From JAZKFT01 sp039925965 (lineage in GTDB: Bacteria > Bacteroidota > Bacteroidia > Chitinophagales > Chitinophagaceae): 64,000 bases of DNA. Position numbers and translations under genes: made by a program. Location: NCBI GenBank assembly GCA_039925965.1, contig JBDSXW010000118.1:1-64000 (forward strand), written 5' to 3'. A model generated the notes under the pieces. That model searched no databases, was not told the origin of the DNA, and was given only the letters and a program-made list of their open reading frames with translations. Shown here piece after piece: positions 17,659 through 26,524 of this stretch. How positions within the stretch are numbered: position 1 is the first letter of the stretch; every line of letters starts with the position of its first letter.

Positions 17659-19050
17659 ATGAACAGCCGCTTTCTCCGCCACCTTCAGTTGTCGCTGCTT
17701 ACATTGGATTTTCTCTGCATCAATGCTGTTTACTTTATTACGCAGTATTTTTTTAGCAAGGAACTACTGATCGTAAATGCCAGCGAGTATAGCTATTTTA
17801 TCATGCTGTTAAACCTTGCCTGGCTTTTGGTTTCACTGGGAGGCAATATTTACCAGGGAAAACATATCATGTCTTTCGAGGCATTTACGAGGTATTCAAT
17901 GTATGCCTACTTATACTTCCTCATCCTGAATGTATTGTACCTGTTCTTCTTTCACCAGTTTATAATCTCCAGGGTATTTATTACGGTGGTGCTTTCGGGC
18001 ATTTTTGTGGGGATTATTTTCAACCGCTTTCTGTACCTGGCCATCTACCAATATTTTAAGAAAAAAGATTACCTGATCAACAAAGTGGTGGTGATCGGCT
18101 ATAACAATTTATCAAAAAGACTGGTGAGTTACCTGGAGGATGAAGGTATTAATAAGGAGATTGTCGGCTACTGCGAAGACTCGCAGAATATTAAAGAATT
18201 ATCCCGGTATCCCATACTCAGCGGCATTAGCAATACGCTGGACGTTTGCAAAACTTTTGGTGCAACCGAAATCTATTCTACGATCGCCCCTGAACAATAT
18301 CCGTCTATTTACAAGCTTATGCAGATGGCAGATGAGAACTGTATCCGGTTCAAAATTGTTCCCGATATTTCCTTTTTTGTAAAGAAAAAGGTGCGGGTCG
18401 ATTACCTCAATGAAATACCCATCATCTCGCTTCGCAACGAACCGCTTGAAGACCTGGGCAACCGGATCAAGAAAAGAGCTTTCGATATTGTTGTCAGCAC
18501 CATGGTTATCATCTGTTTTCTTTCCTGGATGATACCGCTGATCGGGTTACTGATATGGCTTGAATCACGAGGCCCTATTTTCTTTATGCAGGCAAGAAGC
18601 GGTAAAGACAATAAGAGCTTCCCATGCCTTAAGTTCAGGAGCATGAAGGTGAACGACAAAGCCAATGAACTACAGGCTAAAAAGAACGATGCCCGCGTTA
18701 CCCGTACCGGAAGGTTTCTCCGGAGAACCAGCCTGGATGAGTTTCCGCAGTTTTTAAATGTGTTTATCGGGAACATGAGTATTGTAGGTCCAAGACCTCA
18801 TATGCTGAAGCATACGGACGAATACTCAATCCTGGTGAAACAATACATGGTGCGCCAATTCTTAAAGCCCGGCATTACAGGCTGGGCGCAGGTTAGCGGC
18901 TACAGGGGCGAAACGCAAACGGTAGAACAAATGCAGAAAAGAGTAGAGCACGATTTGTGGTACCTAGAAAACTGGAATCCGTGGCTGGACTTGAAGATAA
19001 TTTTCCTCACAGTCTTCAATACACTTAAAGGAGAAAAAAACGCTTATTAG
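17659..19050 (+). CDS. Undecaprenyl-phosphate glucose phosphotransferase (WcaJ type)
   Basis: Initiating polyprenyl-phosphate hexose-1-phosphate transferase, which loads the first sugar on the lipid carrier for EPS synthesis. The N-terminal half has about four membrane helices and a Rossmann-like CoA-binding region (VVVIGYNNLSKRLVSYLE). The C-terminal catalytic domain from residue 275 has KRAFDIVVSTMVIICF, FMQARSGKDNKSFPCLKFRS, TRTGRFLRRTSLDEFPQFLN, SIVGPRPHM, and the end motif PGITGWAQVSGYRGET. The ATG at 17659 gives MNSRFLRHLQLSLL; the frame is open to 17623. It is 463 residues, normal for WcaJ/EpsL-type enzymes, and is the last biosynthetic gene of the locus. Confidence 0.95.
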   Translation: MNSRFLRHLQLSLLTLDFLCINAVYFITQYFFSKELLIVNASEYSYFIMLLNLAWLLVSLGGNIYQGKHIMSFEAFTRYSMYAYLYFLILNVLYLFFFHQFIISRVFITVVLSGIFVGIIFNRFLYLAIYQYFKKKDYLINKVVVIGYNNLSKRLVSYLEDEGINKEIVGYCEDSQNIKELSRYPILSGISNTLDVCKTFGATEIYSTIAPEQYPSIYKLMQMADENCIRFKIVPDISFFVKKKVRVDYLNEIPIISLRNEPLEDLGNRIKKRAFDIVVSTMVIICFLSWMIPLIGLLIWLESRGPIFFMQARSGKDNKSFPCLKFRSMKVNDKANELQAKKNDARVTRTGRFLRRTSLDEFPQFLNVFIGNMSIVGPRPHMLKHTDEYSILVKQYMVRQFLKPGITGWAQVSGYRGETQTVEQMQKRVEHDLWYLENWNPWLDLKIIFLTVFNTLKGEKNAY

Positions 19051-19125
19051 ATCCCAATTATTACCACCCCTGGCAGATAGTATGCCCTTCCCTTTTTTAG
19101 TCAATACCAAATTTAATTAAAGAAA

Positions 19126-19485
19126 ATGCCTGCCAAAAAAAGGATCATCATTAACTGTTCGGACTGTACCTACATCCTGTCCACCGACCAAATCGTGTAC
19201 CTGGAATCAAGTGGGTCGTCCACCTCTTTTCTGTTAAACGATAATTTCAAATTTACATCCTCATACCCGATTAAAGACTACCAGGAATCCCTTTCGGAGA
19301 GCGGATTCCTGAGATGCCACCGCTCTTTCCTGGTGAACCTGGAGCATGTATATAAAATCGATAAGGAGGGTTATATTGTTCTTAAAGACAAGTCATCGAT
19401 ACCTATAGCACAACAACGGATTTCCGCTTTTATAGAAAAGGCACATGAGTTTTTTTCGAAAAAGGAGATAAAGACCGCAATATGA
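19126..19485 (+). CDS. Stand-alone LytTR DNA-binding protein
   Basis: Protein of 119 residues consisting almost only of a LytTR DNA-binding domain: IVYLESSGSSTSFLLNDN, the FLRCHRSFLVNLEHV segment (the H-R-S-F-L-V-N core shared by this class) and a final IPIAQQRISAFIEKAHEFF. No receiver or membrane domain precedes it, so it lacks its own sensor; similar lone LytTR regulators control EPS or quorum genes in other bacteria. It lies 75 bases after the priming transferase gene, so it may control the capsule locus. That link is inferred only from position. Confidence 0.85.
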   Translation: MPAKKRIIINCSDCTYILSTDQIVYLESSGSSTSFLLNDNFKFTSSYPIKDYQESLSESGFLRCHRSFLVNLEHVYKIDKEGYIVLKDKSSIPIAQQRISAFIEKAHEFFSKKEIKTAI

Positions 19486-19529
19486 AAATATAGAACAATA
19501 ACGGTTGCAATGCCAGTTCAGTTGTCGTC

Positions 19530-19560
19530 ATTAAGCCACGGTTCCGGGGCTTAATTTATT
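19530..19560 (+). terminator. Probable intrinsic terminator after the capsule locus
   Basis: Inverted arms ATTAAGCC (19530-19537) and GGCTTAAT (19548-19555) around a 10-base loop are followed by a T-rich run. It lies 45 bases after the LytTR gene and before the convergent miaA gene. Confidence 0.55.
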
Positions 19561-19664
19561 TGGAGGCTGATCGTAAATTCCTTGTATTAAGAAGGGTTCG
19601 AAACAGTAGACACAGCATTGATTTGCTGATGACTTTTCAGAATGCTTCTCCTGTGGAGTCAACC

Positions 19665-20591
19665 TCAGGTCTTTACTTTCGTATAAGCATATGCCATAAT
19701 GCCAGTCAGGTCGCCCGGGTTAAACCACTGCACGGATGTATCTTTTTTAAACCAGGTCATCTGCCGTTTTGCGTATTGGCTGGTATTGGTTTTAATGAAC
19801 TCTATGGCGGCATCCAGGGAGCAAAGACCATTGAGGTGGTCAAAAATTTCTTTGTAGCCTACGGTTTGCAAAGCGTTCAGTTGCTGATAGGGTTGCAGGG
19901 ATTTTACTTCATCCAGCAATCCCTCCTGCACCATCCTATCTATACGGTGGTGGATCCTTTCATTTAGTTCAGGCCGTGGGAGTTCAAGTGCGGTTTTTAC
20001 AATATTGAATGGCCTTGCAACAGGCTGTTTATTTTGAAAACTTCGTATCGAATTTCCTGTTGTCCGGATCACTTCCAATGCCCTCATCAGCCGGTGGGGG
20101 TTTTGTATTTCTCCGGTTCCGTAGTACTGAGGATCTTCAGCTGCCACTCTATCGCGCAGCCAATCAATGCCATTTGCTGCATAGCCATTACGTACTATTT
20201 CCTGCGTTTCCGCACTGATTGCCGGAATACTATCCAGCCCCTCACAAAACGCCCGTATATACATACCGGTTCCACCCACCATGATAGCCACCGGATTAGT
20301 TCTGAAAATTTCGGCTGCTGCCTGCAAGGCAAAGTTTTCAAAAAGGGCAGCGTCCATCTTGTCTTGTACCGAATGGGAGTTGATGAAATAATGGCGAACC
20401 GATTCCAGTTCGGTCACCGAGGGTTTGGCTACGCCAATCGTCAACTCCTTGAAACATTGGCGGCTATCAGCAGAAATAATAGATGTATTAAAATGTTTGG
20501 CCAAAGCAATAGCCATGGCCGTTTTGCCAACAGCAGTAGGTCCCGCTACAATTATAACGGTGTTGGAAGTTTCTTTATATGTCTGGTTATT
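19665..20591 (-). CDS. miaA: tRNA dimethylallyltransferase, start codon unresolved
   Basis: Transfers dimethylallyl from DMAPP to A37 of tRNAs reading UNN codons. The frame gives IIVAGPTAVGKTAMAIALAK with the P-loop GPTAVGKT at 20520-20543, then SADSRQ, VGGTGMYIRA, and the C-terminal RQMTWFKK typical of MiaA. The first ATG in the frame (20514-20516) lies after the P-loop and so cannot be the functional start. Between the upstream stop (20592-20594) and the P-loop there is no ATG, GTG or TTG codon; ATT/ATA codons at 20550-20555 are the only start-like triplets. I give the full open frame. Either a rare start is used or a small indel has disturbed the 5' end. Confidence 0.85.
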   Translation of the reverse strand, partial: NNQTYKETSNTVIIVAGPTAVGKTAMAIALAKHFNTSIISADSRQCFKELTIGVAKPSVTELESVRHYFINSHSVQDKMDAALFENFALQAAAEIFRTNPVAIMVGGTGMYIRAFCEGLDSIPAISAETQEIVRNGYAANGIDWLRDRVAAEDPQYYGTGEIQNPHRLMRALEVIRTTGNSIRSFQNKQPVARPFNIVKTALELPRPELNERIHHRIDRMVQEGLLDEVKSLQPYQQLNALQTVGYKEIFDHLNGLCSLDAAIEFIKTNTSQYAKRQMTWFKKDTSVQWFNPGDLTGIMAYAYTKVKT

Positions 20592-20692
20592 TCAGTGCAT
20601 GGTCTTTCAGTTTGCCTTCGTCGGTGTATTGATGAATGAATATTTGAAAACTGTTTACCTGACATTGGCAGCTAGCCTCCGGGTCCAGCGTT

Positions 20693-21055
20693 TTACTGTT
20701 TTACCGTTTTTATCACGATGTAGCAGATCACGACGATCAACAGAACGGTTGCGATTGCGAGGAGGATCCATTTTTGATCTTTCCACTTACGGGTTTCAAC
20801 ATGGCGTTTTTTTTGGGTGGTCAGCTTCTTTTGAAGGGTCTTGTTCATTTCCTTTGCAATCCTTTCCAGCCTTGATTTGTCTTTGATGGCCTGCAGGCCT
20901 TCGATGGCATCCTGCATCATGGCATCGTCCAGCTCCTGCGATTCCATTTGCTGGCGTTGGTCTGCCTCCAGCATACCTGTCAGGTAATCAATGATCTGCT
21001 GATTTTCGATCGGCACCTCTTTCGATTGTAATATATTCAGCAGTTTATTATCCAT
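20693..21055 (-). CDS. Small single-pass membrane protein, possible anti-sigma partner
   Basis: Protein of 120 residues with no recognised family. The first 90 residues are charged and probably helical (KEVPIENQQIIDYLTGMLEA ... EQMESQ-like acidic stretch), and residues 92-115 form a single hydrophobic helix (WILLAIATVLLIVVICYIVI). It is encoded 189 bases downstream of an ECF-type sigma factor on the same strand. A cytoplasmic helical domain with a C-terminal anchor next to a sigma factor fits an anti-sigma-like role, although no zinc-binding anti-sigma motif (HxxxCxxC) is present. Treat the function as unknown. Confidence 0.75.
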   Translation of the reverse strand: MDNKLLNILQSKEVPIENQQIIDYLTGMLEADQRQQMESQELDDAMMQDAIEGLQAIKDKSRLERIAKEMNKTLQKKLTTQKKRHVETRKWKDQKWILLAIATVLLIVVICYIVIKTVKQ

Positions 21056-21068
21056 CTCGTTGATAAAG

Positions 21069-21210
21069 GTTCAATTTTCAGGGTTCAAGGTTCAAGGTTC
21101 AAAGTTCACTAGTTTAAAAGTGCAATGGATCAGCCCTAAATGTTCGGTCTTAATTCTTTGTACTAAAATCTTTGTACTAAAATCTTTATACTAAAATCTT
21201 TCTACTAAAC
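21069..21210. repeat. Two short intergenic tandem repeats (GGTTCAA and 14-bp TCTTTGTACTAAAA)
   Basis: Around 21069-21106 there are four degenerate copies of GGTTCAA. At 21155-21210 a 14-bp unit TCTTTGTACTAAAA is repeated four times (21155, 21169, 21183, 21197) with changes at one position. The repeats fill most of the gap between the sigma factor gene and the small membrane protein gene. Confidence 0.85.
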
Positions 21211-21244
21211 CAAACTTCACACATTACATTTCCGAAATAAAATA

Positions 21245-21811
21245 TTATCTCCTCCGCTCCACCCATATCTTAATATTGCGTTTGCCGTTTTGGATATGGC
21301 TTTTCACCAGCATCATGGTGAGGCCGGTAGCATCGCTGATCTCCTGGTAGCTTTTTTTTTGTAAGTAGAATAAAGTTACACAGGTTTTTTGATCACTGTT
21401 AAGGGTTTCCAGACCTTGTTCGATCAGTTCCATCAGATTTTCCTTTTCCTTCTTTTCCTCTTTTTCATCATCCTGTGGTAAAACCCGGCTATGTTGCTCT
21501 TTCAACTCGTCGGGGATATGCTTATTATGGTCACGCAGGTGCATGAGGCAATAGTTTTTTGCCACCATATAAAGCCAGCTTTTAAAATAGGTGATTTCGT
21601 AGCGGGGCACTTCCTGCAGGGCTTTTAGAAATACCTGTTGCACACCATCTTTTGCCAGTTCTTCATGTTTCAGGTACTTCATGCACACCCCAAAAAGCAA
21701 TAATGTATATCGTTGTAGCAATTGGCCCAGTAGCTCCTGATTCCTATCAGAATAAAACAGTTGCAATAATTCCTGGTCGGTCAGGTGCTGGTATGTATTG
21801 GGGTTTCGCAA
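21245..21811 (-). CDS. ECF-type RNA polymerase sigma factor
   Basis: Sigma-70 family protein of 188 residues. Region 2 is visible from LLQRYTLLLFGVCMKYLK through VQQVFLKAL and FKSWLYMVAKNYCLMHLRD (core binding and -10 recognition); region 4 is LMELIEQGLETLNSDQKTCV to YQEISDATGLTMMLVKSHIQ, a helix-turn-helix. The linker is highly charged. No ATG precedes region 2: the start used here is TTG at 21811, only five codons after an in-frame stop. That TTG also lies inside a TATATTTG sequence (21809-21816, minus strand) that matches the Bacteroidota -7 promoter box, so the start remains doubtful. The next gene may encode its partner. Confidence 0.88.
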   Translation of the reverse strand: MRNPNTYQHLTDQELLQLFYSDRNQELLGQLLQRYTLLLFGVCMKYLKHEELAKDGVQQVFLKALQEVPRYEITYFKSWLYMVAKNYCLMHLRDHNKHIPDELKEQHSRVLPQDDEKEEKKEKENLMELIEQGLETLNSDQKTCVTLFYLQKKSYQEISDATGLTMMLVKSHIQNGKRNIKIWVERRR

Positions 21812-22052
21812 ATATAGTTTGGGTTAAAAAGTGACCTGGTGTTCTTGCGCTGTTCTACCTTTTGCTACCGACAGGCCTGCTTCTCGCTGTTCCCGTTCTG
21901 CTTCCGTCGTGGTGCGTTTTACTTCATGCATTCAACGTATTGTCTTCAGAATATTGAAATCCGCAGGCCAAGGACGCAAGTAAAGGAAATTTCCACAATC
22001 AGAACCTGTCGATTTTACCAGTAATGAGTATACATTTAATGAAAAAAATGCC

Positions 22053-22940
22053 ATGAAGAGAAAAATCCCACTATACCTTTTTAGTTTTCTGGTGATTGCG
22101 TCCGCGCTGCCTGCCCAAAAGGCCAATAATTGTGGTTTTATTATTCCACCACGCACGACTTTAAAAACCAATTTTAGTTCGGTGTACGAAGCCAGGGATA
22201 TAGTAAATACTATGCTGGACACCATTCAATGGAAAGAGAATTTTCAATTACAGGAGCAGAATGGTATCAACAACGCCTACGCGACAATTATACGCAATCG
22301 CAGGTATATCGTGTACGACAATGATTTTCTCGAAAGGGTCGATGGCTTTGCCGGCACTAAATGGGCTTCTATCAGTATCATGGCCCACGAAATGGGGCAT
22401 CATTACTATAATCATGTGGTGAGTGCGGGCGGTAGCACGCTTCCGAAAGAACTGGAGGCGGATGGTTTTTCGGGCTATGTGATGAACCGGCTGGGCGCCA
22501 GCCTCGATCAATCGCTGGCCGCTATGCAGAAAATAGCCAGTGATAAAGCAAGCGCTACGCACCCGGGCAAACAAGACCGCCTTGCGGCAATTACCAGCGG
22601 CTGGAACAAGGCCAGGGCCGAAAAGCTGGGCGGCACTAATACAGGCAATGGCAATGGCGGCACCAGCACCACCACATCCGATCCCAACTGGATTGGTCTT
22701 TCCATGCAGAGCAATCAAAATCAAACCGTTTACCTGAGCGATGATGGCAAAACGTACCAGGCTGCCGAAATAAAAGCTGGTGAAACCTTTGTCTTTAAAT
22801 TTGAAATCTACAACTATGGCTGGCTGCGGTTACCTTATTATAATGGCAACCGCACGTTCAAGCTATTCCATGGTAAAGACTATGCCATTATTCTTAACCG
22901 GAAAACAAAAAACTGGACGGTGGTAGAAGTGCCGGACTAG
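22053..22940 (+). CDS. Secreted M48-like metalloprotease
   Basis: Probable zinc protease exported by a signal peptide (MKRKIPLYLFSFLVIASALPA). The catalytic zinc motif HEMGHHYYNH is near residue 112, and the downstream ELEADGFSGYVM supplies the third ligand glutamate, the arrangement of peptidase family M48 without membrane helices. After a Gly/Asn/Thr-rich linker (GGTNTGNGNGGTSTTTS, about residues 190-210) there is a small beta-rich C-terminal domain of unknown role. Length is 295 residues. It is divergent from the sigma factor gene. Substrates are unknown. Confidence 0.87.
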   Translation: MKRKIPLYLFSFLVIASALPAQKANNCGFIIPPRTTLKTNFSSVYEARDIVNTMLDTIQWKENFQLQEQNGINNAYATIIRNRRYIVYDNDFLERVDGFAGTKWASISIMAHEMGHHYYNHVVSAGGSTLPKELEADGFSGYVMNRLGASLDQSLAAMQKIASDKASATHPGKQDRLAAITSGWNKARAEKLGGTNTGNGNGGTSTTTSDPNWIGLSMQSNQNQTVYLSDDGKTYQAAEIKAGETFVFKFEIYNYGWLRLPYYNGNRTFKLFHGKDYAIILNRKTKNWTVVEVPD

Positions 22941-23122
22941 TACCGGTACCATCGTATATAAATTAAAATCGTGAATTGGTCATACAGTCATTTGTTGATC
23001 GTTCTCTATCCAATTAATTTTACAAGCGATGACTTACTGACTTACTGACCCGATGACCCACTTTTATACTGCCTTTTTTATCCTCCTGTACTTACGTTGA
23101 GAATAGGATGCTTAGCCGGTCG

Positions 23123-23167
23123 CATGACAGTACATGACAGCCTTCAATACGCATACTTCTATCTTTA
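23123..23167 (+). promoter_or_regulatory. Candidate control region of the rhamnose operon
   Basis: An 8-bp direct repeat CATGACAG (23123-23130 and 23133-23140, one helical turn apart) precedes TATCTTTA (23160-23167), a one-mismatch version of the TAnnTTTG -7 box, 38 bases before the rhaT start. The spacing suits an activator or repressor site, but no regulator gene is adjacent. Inference only. Confidence 0.35.
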
Positions 23168-23204
23168 GCCAAGATTTGCTTCCTTAGAAAAAAACAATTA
23201 AACC

Positions 23205-24329
23205 ATGGGTGTTATCCTCGGAGTTATTTTCCACTTTATTGGTGGCTTTGCGTCTGGTAGTTTCTATATGCCTTATAAAAAGGTGAAAGGCTGGAGTTGG
23301 GAGAGTTTTTGGATTGTAGGTGGTTTATTTTCATGGCTAATTGTTCCTCCTCTGGCTGCCTATTTAACCATTCCGGGGTTTGGCGAAATTATCAGCAATT
23401 CCTCGGGTAGCGTTTTAGGTTCCACTTTTACAATGGGTTTGCTTTGGGGAATCGGCGGCCTTACTTACGGCCTGGGAGTGCGTTATCTGGGTGTATCCCT
23501 CGGTAGTTCCATTATATTAGGATTATGTTCTGTTTTTGGCGCTATCATTCCTTCAATTTACTATCAGTTGCACCCCACCTCAGGAAAGGATACCATTTCA
23601 GAGTTAGTGGGAAGTACCTGGGGACAGTTTGTACTGGCTGGCCTTGCAGTTTGCGTACTCGGCATCATCATTTGCGGCAAAGCGGGTGGCATGAAAGACA
23701 GAGACCTTGGCGGCGCCAATACTGATGCTTCCGGGAGCGAATTCAAGATCGGGCTTGGGTTGGCACTGGCCATTATCAGTGGTGTGTTAAGCGCTTGTTT
23801 TAGTTTTGGAATTGAAGCTGGCACCACTATGGGTGCCGCGGCCAATGAAGCATGGAAGCTGGCTCATCCATTGGAGAAAGGCGAATTTCTATTTAAGAAT
23901 AACGTGATTTTTGTGGTAATTCTTTGGGGTGGATTGACCACCAACTTTATCTGGTGTATGATCTTAAATGCCCGCAACAAAAGTTTTGGCGACTATACCA
24001 ATAAGAAATCGCCGCTGGCCAAAAACTACCTGCTATGCGCCCTCGGTGGTACCATGTGGTTCCTGCAGTTCTTTTTTTATGGCATGGGCGAAAGCAAAAT
24101 GGGAAATGGAGCCAGTTCGTGGATTCTTCATATGTCTTTCATAATTTTAGTGGCCAACATGTGGGGACTGGTTTTAAAAGAGTGGAAAGGGGTGACGCGT
24201 AAAACCACCAACACCATAATCATCGGTATTGCCACCATTATCCTTTCCATCTTAATAGTTGGCTATGGAAATTACAAAAAACCAAAGGCTCCGGCCACCA
24301 CACCGGTAATTGAAACAAACAATAAATAA
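23205..24329 (+). CDS. rhaT: L-rhamnose/proton symporter
   Basis: Inner-membrane sugar importer of the RhaT family with about ten helices. The N-terminus GVILGVIFHFIGGFASGSFY and MPYKKVKGWSWESFWIVGG are strongly typical of RhaT, as are YLGVSLGSSIILGLCSVFGA and the later MWFLQFFFYGMGESKMG. Length is 374 residues, slightly longer than E. coli RhaT because of an extended C-terminal tail. It is the first gene of the rhamnose cluster, and its stop codon lies 29 bases upstream of the next start. It would supply L-rhamnose to the catabolic enzymes encoded downstream. Confidence 0.97.
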   Translation: MGVILGVIFHFIGGFASGSFYMPYKKVKGWSWESFWIVGGLFSWLIVPPLAAYLTIPGFGEIISNSSGSVLGSTFTMGLLWGIGGLTYGLGVRYLGVSLGSSIILGLCSVFGAIIPSIYYQLHPTSGKDTISELVGSTWGQFVLAGLAVCVLGIIICGKAGGMKDRDLGGANTDASGSEFKIGLGLALAIISGVLSACFSFGIEAGTTMGAAANEAWKLAHPLEKGEFLFKNNVIFVVILWGGLTTNFIWCMILNARNKSFGDYTNKKSPLAKNYLLCALGGTMWFLQFFFYGMGESKMGNGASSWILHMSFIILVANMWGLVLKEWKGVTRKTTNTIIIGIATIILSILIVGYGNYKKPKAPATTPVIETNNK

Positions 24330-24357
24330 TTCATACATCCAAGAAAATACCATTTTT

Positions 24358-26481
24358 ATGTCAGTATCCACCGCAACCCAATTTAAACATGTAAGCTACT
24401 TATGGGATGAAGAAAAAGCGGCAGCCCTTGCCGGAGACGAAGTAGGCTTATTGATCTATCGCTCCAACTTATTGGGTGCCGATTTACGACTTACCAACTA
24501 TGGAGGTGGAAACACATCCTGTAAGGCTATGGCCAAAGACCCGCTTACCGGCGAAGAAACCGAAATTATGTGGGTAAAAGGCAGCGGTGGCGATATTGGA
24601 ACACTTAAAAAAAGCGGTCTCGCTGCACTATACGTGGATCGCCTGCGCAGCCTGAAAAATGTGTACCGTGGCCTCGAGCATGAAGATGAAATGGTGGAAC
24701 TTTTCAACCATTGTATTTACGACCTGGCTTCCAAAGCACCTTCTATTGATACCCCTTTACATGGCTTCCTGCCGTTTAAACATATTGATCACCTGCATCC
24801 CGATGCGGCCATCGCTATTGCGGCAGCCAAAGACGGCGAAAAGATCACCAAAGAATTATTTAACGGAACCATCGGTTGGGTCAAATGGCAGAAGCCGGGT
24901 TTTGAATTGGGGCTGATGCTGAAGCAGTGCCTTGACGAAAACCCTGGCATCCGCGGCATTATGCTGGGATCTCATGGCTTGTTTACCTGGGGCGATACTG
25001 CTTACGAAAGCTATATGAATACACTCGAAGTGGTGGAGCGTTGTGCAGCCTACCTCGCAGATAATTATGGTAAAAAAGGACCTGTTTTTGGCGGTGCCAA
25101 ATTGGAGTCTTTGCCAAAAGATGAAAGGCTGAAGCAAGCTGCATCTCTGGCCCCGATTCTGCGTGGCTTATGCAGCAGCGCGGTGAAAATGATCGGTCAT
25201 TTTATCGACGACGACCGGGTACTGGAATATATTAACTCTAACGATCTCGAGCGCCTGGCACCATTGGGAACCAGTTGCCCCGACCACTTTTTACGTACCA
25301 AGATCAGCCCGCTGGTACTGCCGCTGACCGCCGGAGACGACCTAAGCGATGTTGCCGCTATCAAAGCGAAACTGGCCCCTGAATTTGAGGCCTACCGTAA
25401 AATGTATGGTGAATATTATGACACCTGCAAGCACCCCAACAGCCCCGCTATCCGTGATGCAAATCCGGTCATTCTGATCTATCCCGGCATAGGAATGTTT
25501 GCCTTTGCAAAAGATAAACAAACCGCCAGGGTAGCCGCTGAATTCTACACCAACGCCATCAATGTAATGAAGGGCGCCGAAGCGGTGTCTGAATATACTT
25601 CATTGCCCCGCCAGGAGGCATTCAATATAGAATACTGGTTGCTGGAAGAAGCCAAGTTGCAGCGTATGCCCAAGCCAAAATCTTTGAGCGGCCGTGTAGC
25701 CCTGATTACCGGCAGTGCCGGGGGTATCGGTAAGGCTATTGCCAAAAAGTTTGCTGAAGAAGGTGCCTGTGTGGTCATCAACGATATCAACGAAGAAAGG
25801 CTCCAGTCTGCTACCGCAGAATTTCAAAAAGCCTACGGAAAAGATACAGCCACTGCAGTAATCCTGGATGTAACCAATGCAGCTACTATCGCCAAAGCAA
25901 TGGATGATGTAGCGCTGGCCTTCGGTGGTGTAGATATTGTGATCAACAATGCTGGCATCAGTATTTCAAAATCCATTGCCGAACATACCATCGAAGAGTG
26001 GGACCGGCTGTATGATATCCTTGTAAAAGGGCAATTCCTCGTGTCACAGGCGGGCGTGGTCATTATGCGCAAGCAAGGTTTCGGTGGCGACATCGTAAAC
26101 ATTGTTTCTAAAAACGCTGTGGTTGCTGGTCCGAATAACCCGGGTTATGGCTCCGCAAAAGCAGCACAGGCGCACCTTACAAGGTTGATGGCAGCCGAAC
26201 TGGGTGCCGATAAGATCCGTGTAAATACCGTAAACCCTGATGCAGTAATCAGTGATAGTAATATCTGGGCCGGAGGTTGGGCTGAGGGCCGCGCCAAAGC
26301 ATACGGTATAACCGTGGCAGAATTGCCAGCCTATTATGCCAGGCGCACTTTGTTAAATGAAATTATATTGCCTGATGATATCGCCAATGCCTGCTTCGCA
26401 TTTGTAGGCGGCCTGTTGAATAAATCCACAGGTAATGCGTTGAATGTTGATGGTGGGGTAGCGATGGGATTCTATAGGTAA
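24358..26481 (+). CDS. rhaEW: Bifunctional rhamnulose-1-phosphate aldolase / L-lactaldehyde dehydrogenase (RhaEW type)
   Basis: Fusion enzyme that splits L-rhamnulose 1-phosphate to DHAP and L-lactaldehyde and then oxidises lactaldehyde to L-lactate. Residues 1-430 are a class II aldolase/adducin domain with the metal-binding LPFKHIDHLHPDAAIAI segment. Residues 440-707 are a short-chain dehydrogenase: VALITGSAGGIGKAIAKKF (NAD loop, near 445), NNAGIS, and the YGSAK active-site Tyr/Lys near 597. The start is ATG at 24358; the frame extends to 24310, overlapping rhaT. The double-domain form is known from Bacillus and Bacteroidota rhamnose pathways. A palindromic repeat follows the gene. Confidence 0.95.
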   Translation: MSVSTATQFKHVSYLWDEEKAAALAGDEVGLLIYRSNLLGADLRLTNYGGGNTSCKAMAKDPLTGEETEIMWVKGSGGDIGTLKKSGLAALYVDRLRSLKNVYRGLEHEDEMVELFNHCIYDLASKAPSIDTPLHGFLPFKHIDHLHPDAAIAIAAAKDGEKITKELFNGTIGWVKWQKPGFELGLMLKQCLDENPGIRGIMLGSHGLFTWGDTAYESYMNTLEVVERCAAYLADNYGKKGPVFGGAKLESLPKDERLKQAASLAPILRGLCSSAVKMIGHFIDDDRVLEYINSNDLERLAPLGTSCPDHFLRTKISPLVLPLTAGDDLSDVAAIKAKLAPEFEAYRKMYGEYYDTCKHPNSPAIRDANPVILIYPGIGMFAFAKDKQTARVAAEFYTNAINVMKGAEAVSEYTSLPRQEAFNIEYWLLEEAKLQRMPKPKSLSGRVALITGSAGGIGKAIAKKFAEEGACVVINDINEERLQSATAEFQKAYGKDTATAVILDVTNAATIAKAMDDVALAFGGVDIVINNAGISISKSIAEHTIEEWDRLYDILVKGQFLVSQAGVVIMRKQGFGGDIVNIVSKNAVVAGPNNPGYGSAKAAQAHLTRLMAAELGADKIRVNTVNPDAVISDSNIWAGGWAEGRAKAYGITVAELPAYYARRTLLNEIILPDDIANACFAFVGGLLNKSTGNALNVDGGVAMGFYR

Positions 26482-26524
26482 AAAGCAGGTCCATAATAAT
26501 AGTTCATTGCAATAATATTTTACA

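Noticed and set aside
20034..20639. 201-codon plus-strand frame and its neighbours opposite miaA
   Set aside because: They are opposite-strand shadows of miaA, with Cys/His-rich low-quality translations.
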